64,000 nt of DNA from Rotaria sordida (taxonomy: Eukaryota; Rotifera; Eurotatoria; Philodinida; Philodinidae). Within the stretch, counting starts at the first letter, position 1; each line of letters starts with the position of its first letter. Under the pieces are notes generated by a model that did not search any database, was not told the DNA's origin, and was given only the letters and a program-made list of their open reading frames with translations. This document shows positions 23,052 through 36,200 of the stretch, piece by piece. Location: assembly GCA_905250125.1 (NCBI GenBank), contig CAJNOL010000274.1, positions 100,962-164,961 on the forward strand, written 5' to 3'. The translations under genes and the position numbers were made by a program.

Positions 23052-26000
23052 TCAATTAGATTGAGTCGATGTCAGAGAAGTTTCTCGATGTAGATCGGTT
23101 TTTTCAAGGAAATCAAGTTGACTAAGTAGACTCTGTTGAACGATCGTAATCAAATCATTTGCCTATGAAACATAATATAATACTAATAGACTGTATAGAC
23201 TTTCATCTCATATTCTTACATTAGCAGATGAAGAGAGATTTTCTAAATGATAAATCCATACTGCACCATCATTTGTTCCAACTAAGAGACACTACGCGAA
23301 AAAGAAAAACAATGATTCTATGTTTATTTTTATTCCTATGAACTTACATCAGAATCTGTAGCATAAGCAATTGATGTTAAAGTACGTTGATTTGTACTAT
23401 TAGCAATACAAATTGGATCAAGTCTGAAATTCATATAAATCATATACAAATAAGAAAAAAAGAAGAAATATTGTACGTGCTCTTAGATAAATCCCATATT
23501 TCAATTGTATTTTCACTAACACAACAAAACATAGTTGATGATTTAGGTGACCAAATAGCATCAAAAAATACTTTTGAATTTGATGATGAAAATATCATAG
23601 ATGATCGATTATATCCAATCATCCATAATCGAACTGTCCAATCTGCACTAGCACTTAAAAATATATTTTCAGCAAATGGTGACCAATGAACTTTATAAAC
23701 AGGACCTGTATGACCTATGTAAGACTCCAAATATTTTTCATTATATATTGTTGAACATCGATGAATAGGTCCTTCATCAGTACCACATAGATAACTAAAC
23801 ACAAAAATAATGTTATTTATTTAAATGATATAATATAATGAAAACTAACATAGTTTTATCGTTCAGACGAATATCAAAACAAAGACCACCAACAAAATTT
23901 GAAAAATATCCATTAATATTTGTTTCATCATTTGTTTTTAATATTTGACATGTCGTTTCTGATAAATGATAAGGTTTTAAACGCATCAAATCTAAATATT
24001 TTACTGATTTATTAACTAACGATACCTTATTTCTTAATTAATACAAAAACTTGTCGATCATAAAAATGCGTTAATTTTTTGTCATACAGAAGATTAAGTT
24101 AAATATCATTTTTTTTTATTAAACTCGTTTTTTTGAAGGAAAAAGATTCAATATCTCTTGGACTAAAGTCTTCCACTTCCATATATTTCGACTACCATAC
24201 ATGCTATAGGTCGAGTAATTTGTGTGCACATACTCCACTAAAAATGTATATCTGAGACACGAGCTTACCTCAATAGTTTACGTGGAATGAGAATTATGAT
24301 GGATCGCACCTTTTTATCCTTTTAAATTCATAACTATGAAAAAGAACTTTATGGATTGGTCCATTCTTCATTATTGAGTGATTTATTTTGGTTATCTACC
24401 GTATTCATTTCATCGAAGTACATCGACGTTTCCTAGAATTGTAGCCATTGTTCATGATCATTAAGGTGAAGAAAAACTATTTGCTGACTTTTGAAGATCA
24501 TCATTCAGTCATAGTTCTGTGAATTGAGCTTAAACTTGTACATGAGCTTTGTCAGTAGTTAAAGTTCCATGAAAGAATTTTCCATTAACTAAAAATACCA
24601 TTCGAATAATCATCATATTGGTATAGAGAACTCACAAATATGCAGAAATAGCAAACTTCGATTAAATAATCTGATTTTCTGATTAAAAAAAAAGGAACAT
24701 AGGCTAGACTTTATTTGTATACTACAGTATCAAGGATTAATCATGTACTGGATAACAGGTAACGAAAGATTTATTAGATAATCTTTTTCAGATTAAAAGC
24801 TTGGAACAAAGATAAATGCCTTTCATCATAATTCCCGTTGTATTTAAGCAATCGAGACGACCCGGTGCTTCTGAACCATTTTCAGATCTCCAGCATGTAT
24901 AGTAGTCGCGATATGAAAGGGTTGGAAATTTTTGTCTATTACTGTAACTATGATTTACCAGTTGCTTCAAATTCTTTTCGAAGAATCCATTGTGTAATAC
25001 GACTATCAGATGAAATTGATATTAATGTTTCAATGTTATTCATCTCCGATGAACGATCTCGTTCGTGCCATGCTATTTGCCAAACAGGATTTGCATGTTT
25101 TTTATCATATTCACTGAAAAAAACAATCGAGTTTATGTGATTTTCTTTTTAATTTTACATTGATGTTCTTTTTTTATCTATACTTTGTATCAATAATTGG
25201 AGATGTATTATTTTGATTAAGATCAAACACACATATATTACCATTGAATAAACCAACCTAATAATAGAGATATTTTATAAAATTAAACATTCTATTATCT
25301 TTTACAGCTAATAAATTTGGACTTTTGAGTGAAAATGATAATGATGTTACACCAGCATCCGTTTGATAATAACGTTCAGGAAACTCAAAATAATAAATAT
25401 TTTCTAGTAAAGAAAAAAAGTAAATATATACTTCTGGATTCTTTGCACTCCAACAACAAACGAGGCCTATTAGTAAAAATAGAAAACTAGAATATAACAG
25501 AAGATTTTAATTTTACCTTCTTTATCATCATTATATTGAAATTTACCATAACCTACAGCTAATAAATCCTAAAATATGAAATATTTAATTAATCTTTGTT
25601 ATTTTGAATTTCATCTCACATGATTTTGTTCATTCCAACATAAACAAGAAACATTTCGATTATGTGTTAGATAACAAGCATAATGCCATAAACGTTCAAG
25701 ACTAAGATTTGTATTTTTGATCAATGATAAATTATTTTTATTAAGATATTCATTATTATTATCTTTCATTATCAAATTTCGACTATCTAATATTAATTTT
25801 TCAGTAAGAAACTATTAAGTAAGAATTACATACTGTCTCGATTAACATTAAGATTTGTATTGATACCTCGATAAACAACTTGTTTTATATGATATGTACT
25901 CAAATTAAGAATACGTTCCATAATAAATGCATCAACATCAATATCAGGTAGCTTTTAAAAAGAAGACAAAAGTTAAACTTAAATATTTAATTTGTTTGAT

Positions 26001-28520
26001 ATACTTTATTTTTATTGCTATCATTCAATTGAAAACAATTGTTTTTCGAAGAAGTCATCTTTACTAGAGATTCTTGTGAAAAAAATGTCGATGAACCTTA
26101 AAATCATACATGATATTCATAAAATAGCCTATACATCTAACTGATTTACTGTGTGATGAAAATGTTTTTGATGATTCACCGGAAAACTGTTTTCCTTCTA
26201 CATTACTATATTGATATTCATTATGTTTAATATTATTATCATTTAAATCTTCATTTTTATGTATTACATATTGACGATAGACTTACAAAAAAAAAAATGA
26301 AATGTATTTACAAAAAAGTTCTATAAACATATTACTTTTGCCTTCATATTGATTAGCTTCAACTGTGGAATCATATAGATCCCATGTATTAGACCATGCT
26401 TGTTGCGACTAAAAACGTATGAAAACTAAATAAAGATTATGTTCAATCAAAATATACTCGTGTCAATACAGCATCAGTAATAATTTGTTTATGTTTAGGT
26501 AAATCATTAAATGTTTGCATACCACGTTCGATATATAAATCATTGCCTTGTCGATTTTTACATAACTATAATAAAAAGTAAACTTGTCTAAAGTATTCAT
26601 TAAATTAATGAAAATAAAATTCTATAGAAACATATTTTTGAACTTTCATTTTTAACTTCAAATTTTAAACTTTTACTTTTGTTCATCTATTGTCAAAAAA
26701 ATATCATCACGCGAATTATGTACATTACAAGAAACAACCGATAGTAGTGCAGTACAACACTTATAATAATCGTAAAAAGTCCCGCTAGCAGGTAAAAGGT
26801 ACTTGAAGTTTAATCCTTTAATCTCATAGTTTGACTATAAATAGAGTATATTGGTCTCTGATAAACAATGATTTTTTTTCAAATGAGGATGTCTCAACAT
26901 TGAAAACAAATTTCATGATATTAGTCCTCTGGTTCGATAGCTCGATACTGCTTCTATCACCAATAAAACTTCCATATCAAAAAGGTTTAGTTTGTCTGAT
27001 TTATGAAGTATTCTTTGAGTAGTCTTCATATGAGAGTTGATGGGAATCGTCGAAAAATGATCGAGATCTTCGGTTAATTTTAATCATTTGTCTTGAAACT
27101 TTCTACAATGAGTGTCCTGCTCTAATCAAGTTTTTCTTGAAAATCTCACGATTGCAGTCATCAAGGAAGAAGAGATCTATGCTGAGACCATTCCAGACAA
27201 CAGAGGTTTCCTTGTACTACAAGATTACAGCGGATTGGAGTACCCTGTCTGTAGCACAATAGAGACATGCAAACCTTTATTTTTTTTAATAAGATATGAA
27301 GGTTAACCTATTTAAATAGTGGAAAATCAGAAAAGTATTTTAAAAGCCTTTTTTTGGGCCCTAAGGAAAAAACCGAATGTTTTCATTGCAAACCCTTGAC
27401 ATTAATACCTATGGACCTCTGGTTGCTACTTGCGATCAGAGTTTACCGAGCTCTATTTCTAGTCAAAATATCAGGTAAAACGATTGAAGTTTATGTACTT
27501 TTTACTCGGTAGTAGGACTTCTTGCAACTACTATATATATATAATATATGTAGGTTATTGGCATCAAATGAATTTGAAAACTTTAAGCTCATGAAAAAAA
27601 AAAAAAATGTCTCTTACATCGATGTAAATCTTATTTTTCTCATTTATTTTATTGTATTCATCATTATCTTCTTGCCAAACAATATAACTAGTCAAATCCA
27701 AAATAAAGATAGTTTCGGTTTCATTTAATAAAACATTATCTGTCAATGAATCAATCCACTGCAGACCAAGTCCTATATTATATTTTATTTGTTATATATA
27801 TATAATACATGATATTCTTTTATATTTACCAGGTAAAAACTTTGCTTGACATTCTTCATGTTCATTATCAGTACGGGATATTCGATCATTATGAGTTTGA
27901 CTAAGTAAATATTCACTTTCCAATATAATTCTTGTACCTATATCAAGTGTCGTTTTTTCTCTAAATTTTAAATTGATGAAATCAAAACTTATAATTTGAA
28001 CAAAAAAAAATATATTCACCCAGCAGAAAATAATGTACCAGTATGAAGCATATGTGAAGTTGAAGTTGTTATATTTGTCATACCCAGAATACTTTTATCA
28101 GAAACAGATGATTCTTGATTTTCCATTACTCGTTTATTTACTATTTCTGTCGTTGACTTTTCATCGTCACGACGATTTTTTATGTTAATTCGAACATAAT
28201 CAGTGATAAGTCGTGGTGTAACATCATTACCATGATCATCTAAGATCTTCAAAAATAATAAAAACATATATATATATACATATGAATTTAAAAACAAAAG
28301 CAAGAAATAGTTTTACTCGAAATCGATCAAAATCAATCGTATTTTCCCGTGATGTTTGTTCTGACAAATTTCCTGCATAATTACTTTTTCTACAGTGAGA
28401 TAATTTATGAATTTTTTCTGTTGATTGCATGTTGACTGTCGAAGATTCATATTGATTATTCAATCGTGAATTAAACGTTGAAGAGACTTTCGGTCGACGA
28501 CGATTACGACCACAAGACAT
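23052..28520 (-). CDS. DNAI4: Axonemal dynein intermediate chain 4 (WDR78-like)
   Basis: About 19 exons: 28317-28520, 28020-28246, 27830-27987, 27618-27772, 26458-26565, 26336-26408, 26150-26281, 26005-26096, 25867-25951 (or 25834-25951), 25620-25786, 25517-25568, 25306-25466, 25184-25257, 24959-25113, 23850-23991, 23477-23794, 23348-23423, 23220-23291, 23052-23162. These give 853 aa (864 with the longer exon 9); human DNAI4 is about 848. The N-terminal half is hydrophilic and includes a DVTPRL segment. The C-terminal half is a WD40 propeller, for example HTGPVYKVHWSPFAEN...SASADWTVRLW and KNPE..PERYYQTDAGVTSLSFS..SPNLLAVG. DNAI4 is an inner-arm (dynein f) intermediate chain needed for ciliary motility. 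Exon 9's donor is ambiguous by 33 in-frame bases. Intron 26566-27617 holds a repeat element. Family call is firm; the exact orthologue (DNAI4 against DNAI3) is slightly less so. Confidence 0.88.
23992..24958. other. Large DNAI4 intron without recognised content
   Basis: A 0.97-kb intron. It has no coding signal, and I could not pair its ends as an inverted repeat. Two small overlapping frames at its right edge (24788-24970 and 24838-25140, opposite strands) are shadows of the adjoining WD40 exon. Confidence 0.5.
26765..27540. mobile_element. Intronic repeat element, copy B
   Basis: Reverse-orientation homologue of 14543-15347, inserted in the intron between DNAI4 exons 4 and 5. Shared landmarks are 'tttaatcctttaatctcata' near the left end, the KGLVCLIYEVFF-coding segment near 26980-27019, 'aaggaaaaaaccgaatgttt' near 27364 and 'tttactcggtagtaggactt' near the right end. 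It has no transposase frame. The 64-codon frames inside are element sequence and are not annotated as genes. Confidence 0.7.
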
Positions 28521-30145
28521 CTAGAATTTCAGCGTATTCATAAGATCCAATGAATTTAATCAAATTTAGAAAAAAAAAGAATTCTATTTAGAACTCGAAG
28601 AACTCAAATTATATCGTTTGAAGTCGATGTTTAATGCAATTCGTCGAAAGATACTTTATCATATATGTATATTGAAATAATATTAAAAATTCATTCGATT
28701 AATCGAATTTAATATTATCACTGCACAATTCTGCCCTTAAAAAAAAATGTATTGTTAATACTGTAATTAAATGTCTCAAATGACTATTAATAATATTTTC
28801 TTCATTATCAAATCGATTGATGAATTTAACATAAATTTGCTTGATGCTTGCAATAACCAATAATTTATTCATATCAATGTAGGCTACTAAATAAAGTGAA
28901 ATCATCAATCTTATCATATAAAGAAAACACTAATTATATTTCTTTTTTATTCATATTTACAACTTCACAAAATTCTACCTATAATGAAAAATGAGCAAAC
29001 AAAAATAAGTTAATTCATATGAATATTTGCAATAGAGAGTTTATTAATTAAACCTACTATTTCTGATGACTATTGTTAATTAAAAAATGATTGTTTGTTA
29101 TTTCTTTTAATCATATAATTGTATATATTACAGAAGATCTTATCATTTTTACATAAAGATGAAAAATGTAATCATTCAATGAGTTTCGAAACGTAATCAT
29201 AAAATTCATATTTTCAATTATGCAAATAAAATACAGATGATTTCTGAGTTTGAGTACCAGTAAATTAACTAAGAAGAATTTGCTTGAATTAGGAATACTT
29301 TATATGCAATAACGATGTTTTTCTTGAGAATTCATCGATGAAACATTACCAAAAATCAACAATGAAATAAGTAGAAACATTGAACAAAGATAGATTCGAA
29401 GTCTGAAAGAAGAGTAATCAAATTTCAAGTCAGAAATCATCAGCACAGAATAACAACTTATCCTTTATTATTTTAGATAATTAAAAAGATCTTAATTGAA
29501 GCGCTCTATCTTGTAAGCATAGTAGTAATATTTTTGTATCAATACTTGCCATGTAAATGAATTCTTTCTTATTCCAAACCTTTCAAAAAAAAAGTAACGG
29601 TTTTGAATTAGAGATTTTGGAATTAGCAGAAAAAATTTGCATTAATCAACGGAAACAAAAATGGGTCGTTAGAACTCAACTTTATTTCAATTTTAAGAAA
29701 AACGAATGATACATCAAACTGACGTGACAGAATTTAAATAGAGTTCTTGTTTTGGAGTGTATTACCTAAAACAAGCAAAATTTTATGTGTTTTTGGGCTC
29801 AATTTTAATAAAGTAATGTTAGGATAAAGCTTGGTTGAAATGAACTTCAGTATACATCATGAGAAAGAACGCACTTATTTATACTCCTAAATATACTCTG
29901 TCATGTTGTTATATTTGTACAAAGCTAGCAAAAAAAAAATACTCAATTATTCTGAAAAAAGCAACAAATTTTGAAAATTGAGCATGTTACAGCCTCGCAG
30001 TATAATTTTATCTAATATTTTTGCTTAACATTTTGTAACAAAACTTGTGATGCATTTTTTATAAAAAATTGAATCGTGAATCTTATTTAAAAAAAGATTA
30101 AGGCATGGCGATGAACTTTGACGACGATATTGAGAAAATACTTAC

Positions 30146-30676
30146 GCGGGAAGGTCTCCAAGTGATAAATCACTTAAGTTGGAACTACATTCAATCGATA
30201 AGGCCTAGTGAGTAAGTAAATACTCTAGAGTAATTCGAGTTGCTGAGATATCGAAGTTGTAGTGGATTTTTCTTGTAAGAGCCTAGTTTTCAAGCAAAAT
30301 TATACTTTTGAATTGTGACCTGAAACTTAATCCACTTAAAATCACTGATTATACTAGCTTGTAGACAAAAAAAATCAGAATCTTTTGATCAAATATCTCC
30401 AAGATATAAATTTTTCAAAATATCCATATTTTTACAATAATCATGACAAAGTGCCTATATTTTAAAAAACTCATATTTCGAAAAGACTTAGTGAACAAAT
30501 TCTGAAATTTTTTCTACAAGCTAGTCTAATTAGTGACTTTATGTAGGTAAAGTTTTAAGTCAAAATTCACAAATATGATTTCACTTGAAAATTAGATCCC
30601 TACATTGAAAATACACTAAAAATTCAATATCTGTCAGATTAAAAGCGATTTATCACTTGAGGACTTTTCCTCTTTA
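30146..30676. mobile_element. Long inverted-repeat (foldback/MITE-like) element
   Basis: The outer arms read 'ccaagtgataaatcactt' on the left and 'aagcgatttatcacttgagg' on the right. Further in, 'actagcttgtagacaaaaaa' near 30353 pairs with 'tttttctacaagctagt' near 30508. Arms are therefore about 230 bases, around a short AT-rich centre. No coding capacity. Confidence 0.65.
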
Positions 30677-32065
30677 GAGTAACATCTACGTTGACGTGCT
30701 CATTATATTGTCTTTGAAACAAGTGTTCTATAGATCGACGTAATATTGCCTATCTTTGTTTGTATTTATGGCTTAAACTGTATCACTAAAAATCGTCGAG
30801 TCTTTTTCAAAGCATCATTGATCTGATAAACACACGTTATAAGCTATAATAAAATATTACTGAATCATACTTTCAATGTGAATGAATTTCAGAGCAATAT
30901 ATCAACGTTATTCATTTTCTTCTATTTCATTTTACACCTAGTTGATCAATAAAAAAAAATTCAAAAGATTTTGAACTTTTTCTACTCCAAATTGCTCAAC
31001 ATTCTCGTACTAACATTACGCTTTTTGTTTTTTATATTTTATATTTATATTGTACTCGAGTTTTGTGATATTAATTCTAGGTTTTTCAAGAAAAAAGAAG
31101 CATTCATATATCAGAAGATTTGCCAATACAACTAGTCTTATGAGCTTTAATCTTCATTATATTCTGTATGCAGTCTAACGTGTAGAACATAGAATACATG
31201 ACTAATAATCTCTTTTCAAGGTATCATGTAGCTTTTTCATATAAGCAACTATTTGCAAAGAGCAATTGTCAATATATTGATAATTCATTCTTTGTCTTTG
31301 TATAGCTGCCTAGATAAGACGAATATGAGAAGTAGCTTTTGAATTTCACGTTTACCGATAAGATTATTTGATGTTTTGTGAATGAATCGTTTAATAATGT
31401 CTTGATTTGTTCGTTGTATTAAATTACGATACCAAATGTATAGAAAAAAAAAACATCAACGAATAATGGAGAACTCTTCAGTAAACTTATATTGTAATGG
31501 AAAAAACGACTTTACATATTACTTTATTACTTATGGTGGTTATCAATTCTTTTTGGAAATTTTGCAAGTTAACAGAATTCAAGAATATTTTCATTGATGA
31601 AATAATTTCAAAAACTTTCTGATATTTCATTCATTTTCGAATAGAAATTAATAATAAATTGTATTACACGTTTGTTCTCACTATCGCCGGTATAACAAAC
31701 GTTCGACCGACGTCTTTTTCTCTCTGATTTCAATCACATCGGAAGTATTACAGATTCAATCTATTCCCACAAAAACAACACTTGGATTAACAGATGATTT
31801 TTCTACGAACTTTTTATTCCAATTGAATCCTTTGTTCATGATTTCACACCAATAATAAAAATGGGCTATATTTGTTTTTAAAGAAAATCAATCAGAATAT
31901 CCTACTGAAAAGAATGAAATTAATTGTCTAAACAATTCAAACTTACTCTTGTTTGAACCTATGTGGGTTAATAGTAAATGATGTTTTTAAAATAGATGAA
32001 TGCAATTTATTAACTTTCAATCAATTTACTTTATAAACAACCAAATTACAGCGATGTTTGGTCTT

Positions 32066-32156
32066 TCTGCAGTTTAGCCACATCCTTACACTGATTGGTA
32101 CATTACACGCAGCAATCAACGTGAGGGTGAGGGCGAGAGTGTGGCTAAACTGCAGT
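32066..32156. repeat. Small hairpin with 16-bp perfect ends
   Basis: The sequence 'ctgcagtttagccaca' at about 32067 is matched by 'tgtggctaaactgcag' ending at about 32155, around a 58-base interior. This may be a very small MITE or a structural element. The G-rich run 'gtgagggtgagggcgagag' lies just inside the right arm. Confidence 0.6.
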
Positions 32157-33296
32157 AGTACCTATTTGTCAAAAGATTAATATGATCATGTATTTTTTGT
32201 AATTTAGATTTGTTTCTATGCTGACAGAATAATTCAAATCATAATTTCGGACGTATTATTTTAAACGGCTTTGACAAATCATCATCAATTATTATTTAAT
32301 AGACTCTTAATTGAAATTAATCAGCTAGCATCTATACTTTTGGTAGATACCATATTATTAGTAGTAGAGAAACTAAAGACTACGCGCGTACGGTAACCAT
32401 AATGATTACACGAGATCACTGTGGACCCTTATAAAGATGACTCATATTAATATTCATAAAACTTAACATACGAAATTTATATTTTTTAATAATTATATCT
32501 AAACTAATTATTTATTAAAATTACGAGCAACAAAAGTTTCTATTAATATACTATTGGCTAAAATCTTCTAAACCAATCAATAAAAACTATTCTTATATTG
32601 CGTTTTTGTTTTGTTTATTTATATTTTTATTCGTGTGTCAAATGAATTTATATATATATTTATATAATTCATATACTAATGATTTTTATTTACATTTAAA
32701 ACTATCTTAGAATAATTCTTTTTCATTATCGAATACTTTTATTCATTCTAATTATTCATATGACTTTTCTTTGTCAAGGACATTTATCATTGTCGATCTT
32801 ACACTTGTATATGCATATAACTGACCTTGACCATAAAAACATCAATTCATTTTCTTTTTTCTAAAATTTATTTATTTCTTTCAGAGCATTTTCTTTTATT
32901 CAATATGATGTATGGGTAAAATCAGACAAATTATGATTGTAAACGATGTATGTTAACCAAATAAAATGCCTTCTTTACAATATTTCTGTTGATATTCCAT
33001 GTAAGTTCAATTATATGAAGAAAAAAAAAATGTATACTCATTAGATGAATGTGCTGTCTTTTGGTTTTTTCTTTTTTGATGATAAATGAAAGTTAATGAA
33101 GCATAACTTGTACAGAGCTGATTTATGAATAAAGGACACCAACTGTATGCTATTACACGTTTATCAGAAAGCAGAAAATATGTTGAGAAATTATTAAATA
33201 AGAAATGAAAATAGAAATTATGAAAAGTCAATTGGTTTTGTTTTTTTCTATTTTTTTAGAATTAAAATATGCAAATGAAATGATCATTTTAACAAA

Positions 33297-36200
33297 ATGA
33301 GTAAATATGAAAGTCATCAAACAAATAATTTACGATCAAATTCAACAAAAAGTTATTCACCAGAGTCAAATGATGATGAATTTGAAGAACATATCGATGA
33401 TAGAAATACACCCACAACTAATGATAATAGCATTAGTATGAAAACACCTCAATCTATTGATGATCTTCTTGATGTTGATGATAATGATAATCAAAATGAG
33501 GAAAATAAAGAAGAAATTGAGAATGACAATGATGATGATGGTGATGCTGATGATGATGACGATGACGACGATTCTACACGATTAAGTATTGATGATCAAA
33601 ATACATCAGAAACAACAAGACATAAAAAATCTAACGAGAAAAATGGTAAGCTTCAACCGCTTGTTAAATTAATGAATGTGTGCGATTATGTAAACTCTAT
33701 GAATAAAGACTATCTTTACAATGCTCAATGCCAACATATATCCATTGTTGTCTATTCTTCTATTGAGAGATGTGTATGTGGGTGTGTTGAATAAGTTTGT
33801 ATCGATTAATCTCGTCCCACCCATCTACCAATAAGCATGTATATGTCTGTCTCAAGTGTTTCACTTAACTATTCTCTTGAGTATGTCTGACCATCTGTGC
33901 ATGCCCTTCATATATAAGGTTACGCACATAGTGAATAAACAGTCGTCTGGTCATCTATGTATTATACTGACCGACCGAACGCATTCACATCAAATTTTTT
34001 GTCTTCCTATCATGTCGGCGACAGACTACATTGTCCAGTCGATGGTCAGACAGACAGACAGACTACGACAAAGAACACATGAATGACCTAGATCTCTTCG
34101 GTCATTGTTGTCATGAAAGAAAAATAAAAAAAGAGAGAAAGAAAAGAAGTCATACATTAAAGCAAATATTACACGACAATGTCGATCTTGACCATTCATA
34201 GATTGCACCAATTTCACTCTAATTTCTTTTTTGTGCATATGTTTTATGTACATGAAGCAAAAGAGAAAGAAAAAATAATAATAATAATGTTAAATTTCGA
34301 TTTGTTCAAAACTAAATAGCAGCAAATTACTATGTAGTAATGTAACTACCACATCATTGTACATAAATACATATAAAGACAAGAGAAAGGAAATGGCTCT
34401 CGCTCTTCCGAAAGAATAGTAATTGCTTTTTTTTTTAACGGTAACGTTGATACAAAATGCGCGATTGCTAACTTGCATATGTACAAGCAGCTCATCTTTT
34501 TCTTTCGATGACGCCGTCGTCTTGCAATGAACACATATGTGTTTACGTATAGGAGAAAAAAAGGGCCAAGAAAAAAGAAAGCGAAAGCAGTAAAGTAAGG
34601 CGGTAAAACAATAGTGGTAGTTGCGCATATTGTGTTCTTTCTTTCTCTCTCTCTCTCTCTCTCTCATCTGCACTGCTGTTGCTGCTGTGATATGTACATG
34701 GTCATCAGTTCATGGGCGTCATTGCACATACATTACACACAGAGAAAAAGAAAAACGAAAGAAAAAAGAAAAAGAAAGAAAAAAAAAGAGAAAAGACTCA
34801 GCGAACGAGCGATAATGGCGGCGGCAGTGGCGCAAAGAAGAAAGAAAGAGGAATAAGCAAAATAGTTCGCGCAGCGCACTCTACTACTGACAACGTCGAC
34901 TACTACCATCACCGCGATACATATACATACTACAATACATATGCTGCGCTGGCGTCGTTGGACGAGTAGCATCAACAACACACCATCACCGAGGAAAAAT
35001 TGGATGCGCTGAGCATAACGCACAAATGTTACGCAGCATTTATCCTTCGATATCAACTTCTAACTGAGAACGAGAAAAGTCGAGTACGAGAAAGAGAGAG
35101 AGAGAGGGAGAGAGAAAAAAAGCGAGTACACATCGATTTTCAACCATTACATTTAACCCTAACAACAACAACCAAAGATCACCGCTTCACAGTTCGCTCC
35201 CCGGATGGGTAAGTTTTTGGATTTATACTTTTCTTATTTAGTTTTATTTCAAATGCTCAATTATGTTGATTTCTTTTTGCATCTTTATGATAGAAAAAAA
35301 AACGAACTGCGTCATTTTACATGATCATTATCATCAGATGTTCACATACACATTGTCCTATCATTGATGCTGATGAGCAGAATGTCCTTGCAATCACACT
35401 CACATTTAACTAAGTATATGCCCTTGTTATTAACCGAGCTTGAGTCCGGACTGAAATTTGGCTCGACTCGATTAAATTGCGAAATGGTTAATGAATGCGA
35501 GCGAGCGCCCGCGCGCGACACACACACCTACATCGAGAAGTGCGCGGTGCTTTGTTTGTCCAAACGATTAACGATGTTGCGCAAGGCCACCATGCACAAT
35601 TCGCTCGAATTTCAATCATCATCATCATCATCGAATGACTATTTGGAGACAGAGAGAGAGAGAGAGAGAAAAAAAAAGGGATGTTCATAATGTACACGTT
35701 CGTATTACGTCTTTGTGGCGTTAAGAGAAAGAACGCACACGCATTCGTGTACAAGCAAAAAGTATAGAAATAGTAACGATGTTGCGTCTTTCTCTATTCC
35801 TCATGCTTCTCTTCATCATCGACTTATATGAGTACGAGGATATGTAGGGAAGTAGTTGTAGTTGTTGTAGTAATAGTAATGTTGGTGATGTGATGATGGC
35901 GGCGAGTGCACAGAACAAGAAGAAAAAAGGTCAAAAAAAAAGCTACACGCCGAAAGCGACCACGTACGGACTCGATGTATGTGTATGTGTGTATGAACTC
36001 TCTTGTCGCCGCCACTATCGTCGTCATATTTACAACAAATGCGTTCTTATTTTATTTCCTCTTTTTTTTCATAGAGGTTTTTATTCATTCATATGTACGC
36101 ACAGCTGTTGACTTTGATAGTTTACGCAACTTTCGACTCACTCCATATATTTATATATACGTTCACTTTCTGTACCTCATCTATCTTATATTTTGAATGA

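Larger units (their letters stand above)
28521..33259. other. 4.7-kb divergent spacer between DNAI4 and the nuclear receptor
   Basis: Both flanking genes are transcribed outward, so promoters should lie at each edge. The sequence is AT-rich with no convincing exon. Two inverted-repeat structures are listed separately (30146-30676 and 32066-32156). A T-rich tract ending in 'tttttttag' at 33251-33259 looks like a splice acceptor directly before the receptor's first coding exon, which implies an unseen upstream 5' UTR exon somewhere in this spacer. Confidence 0.5.

Noticed and set aside
34712..35212. Open frames rich in Lys, Arg and Glu in the receptor intron
   Set aside because: They arise from purine repeats (GA, GAAA) on one strand. 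The region is better explained as promoter and 5' UTR.
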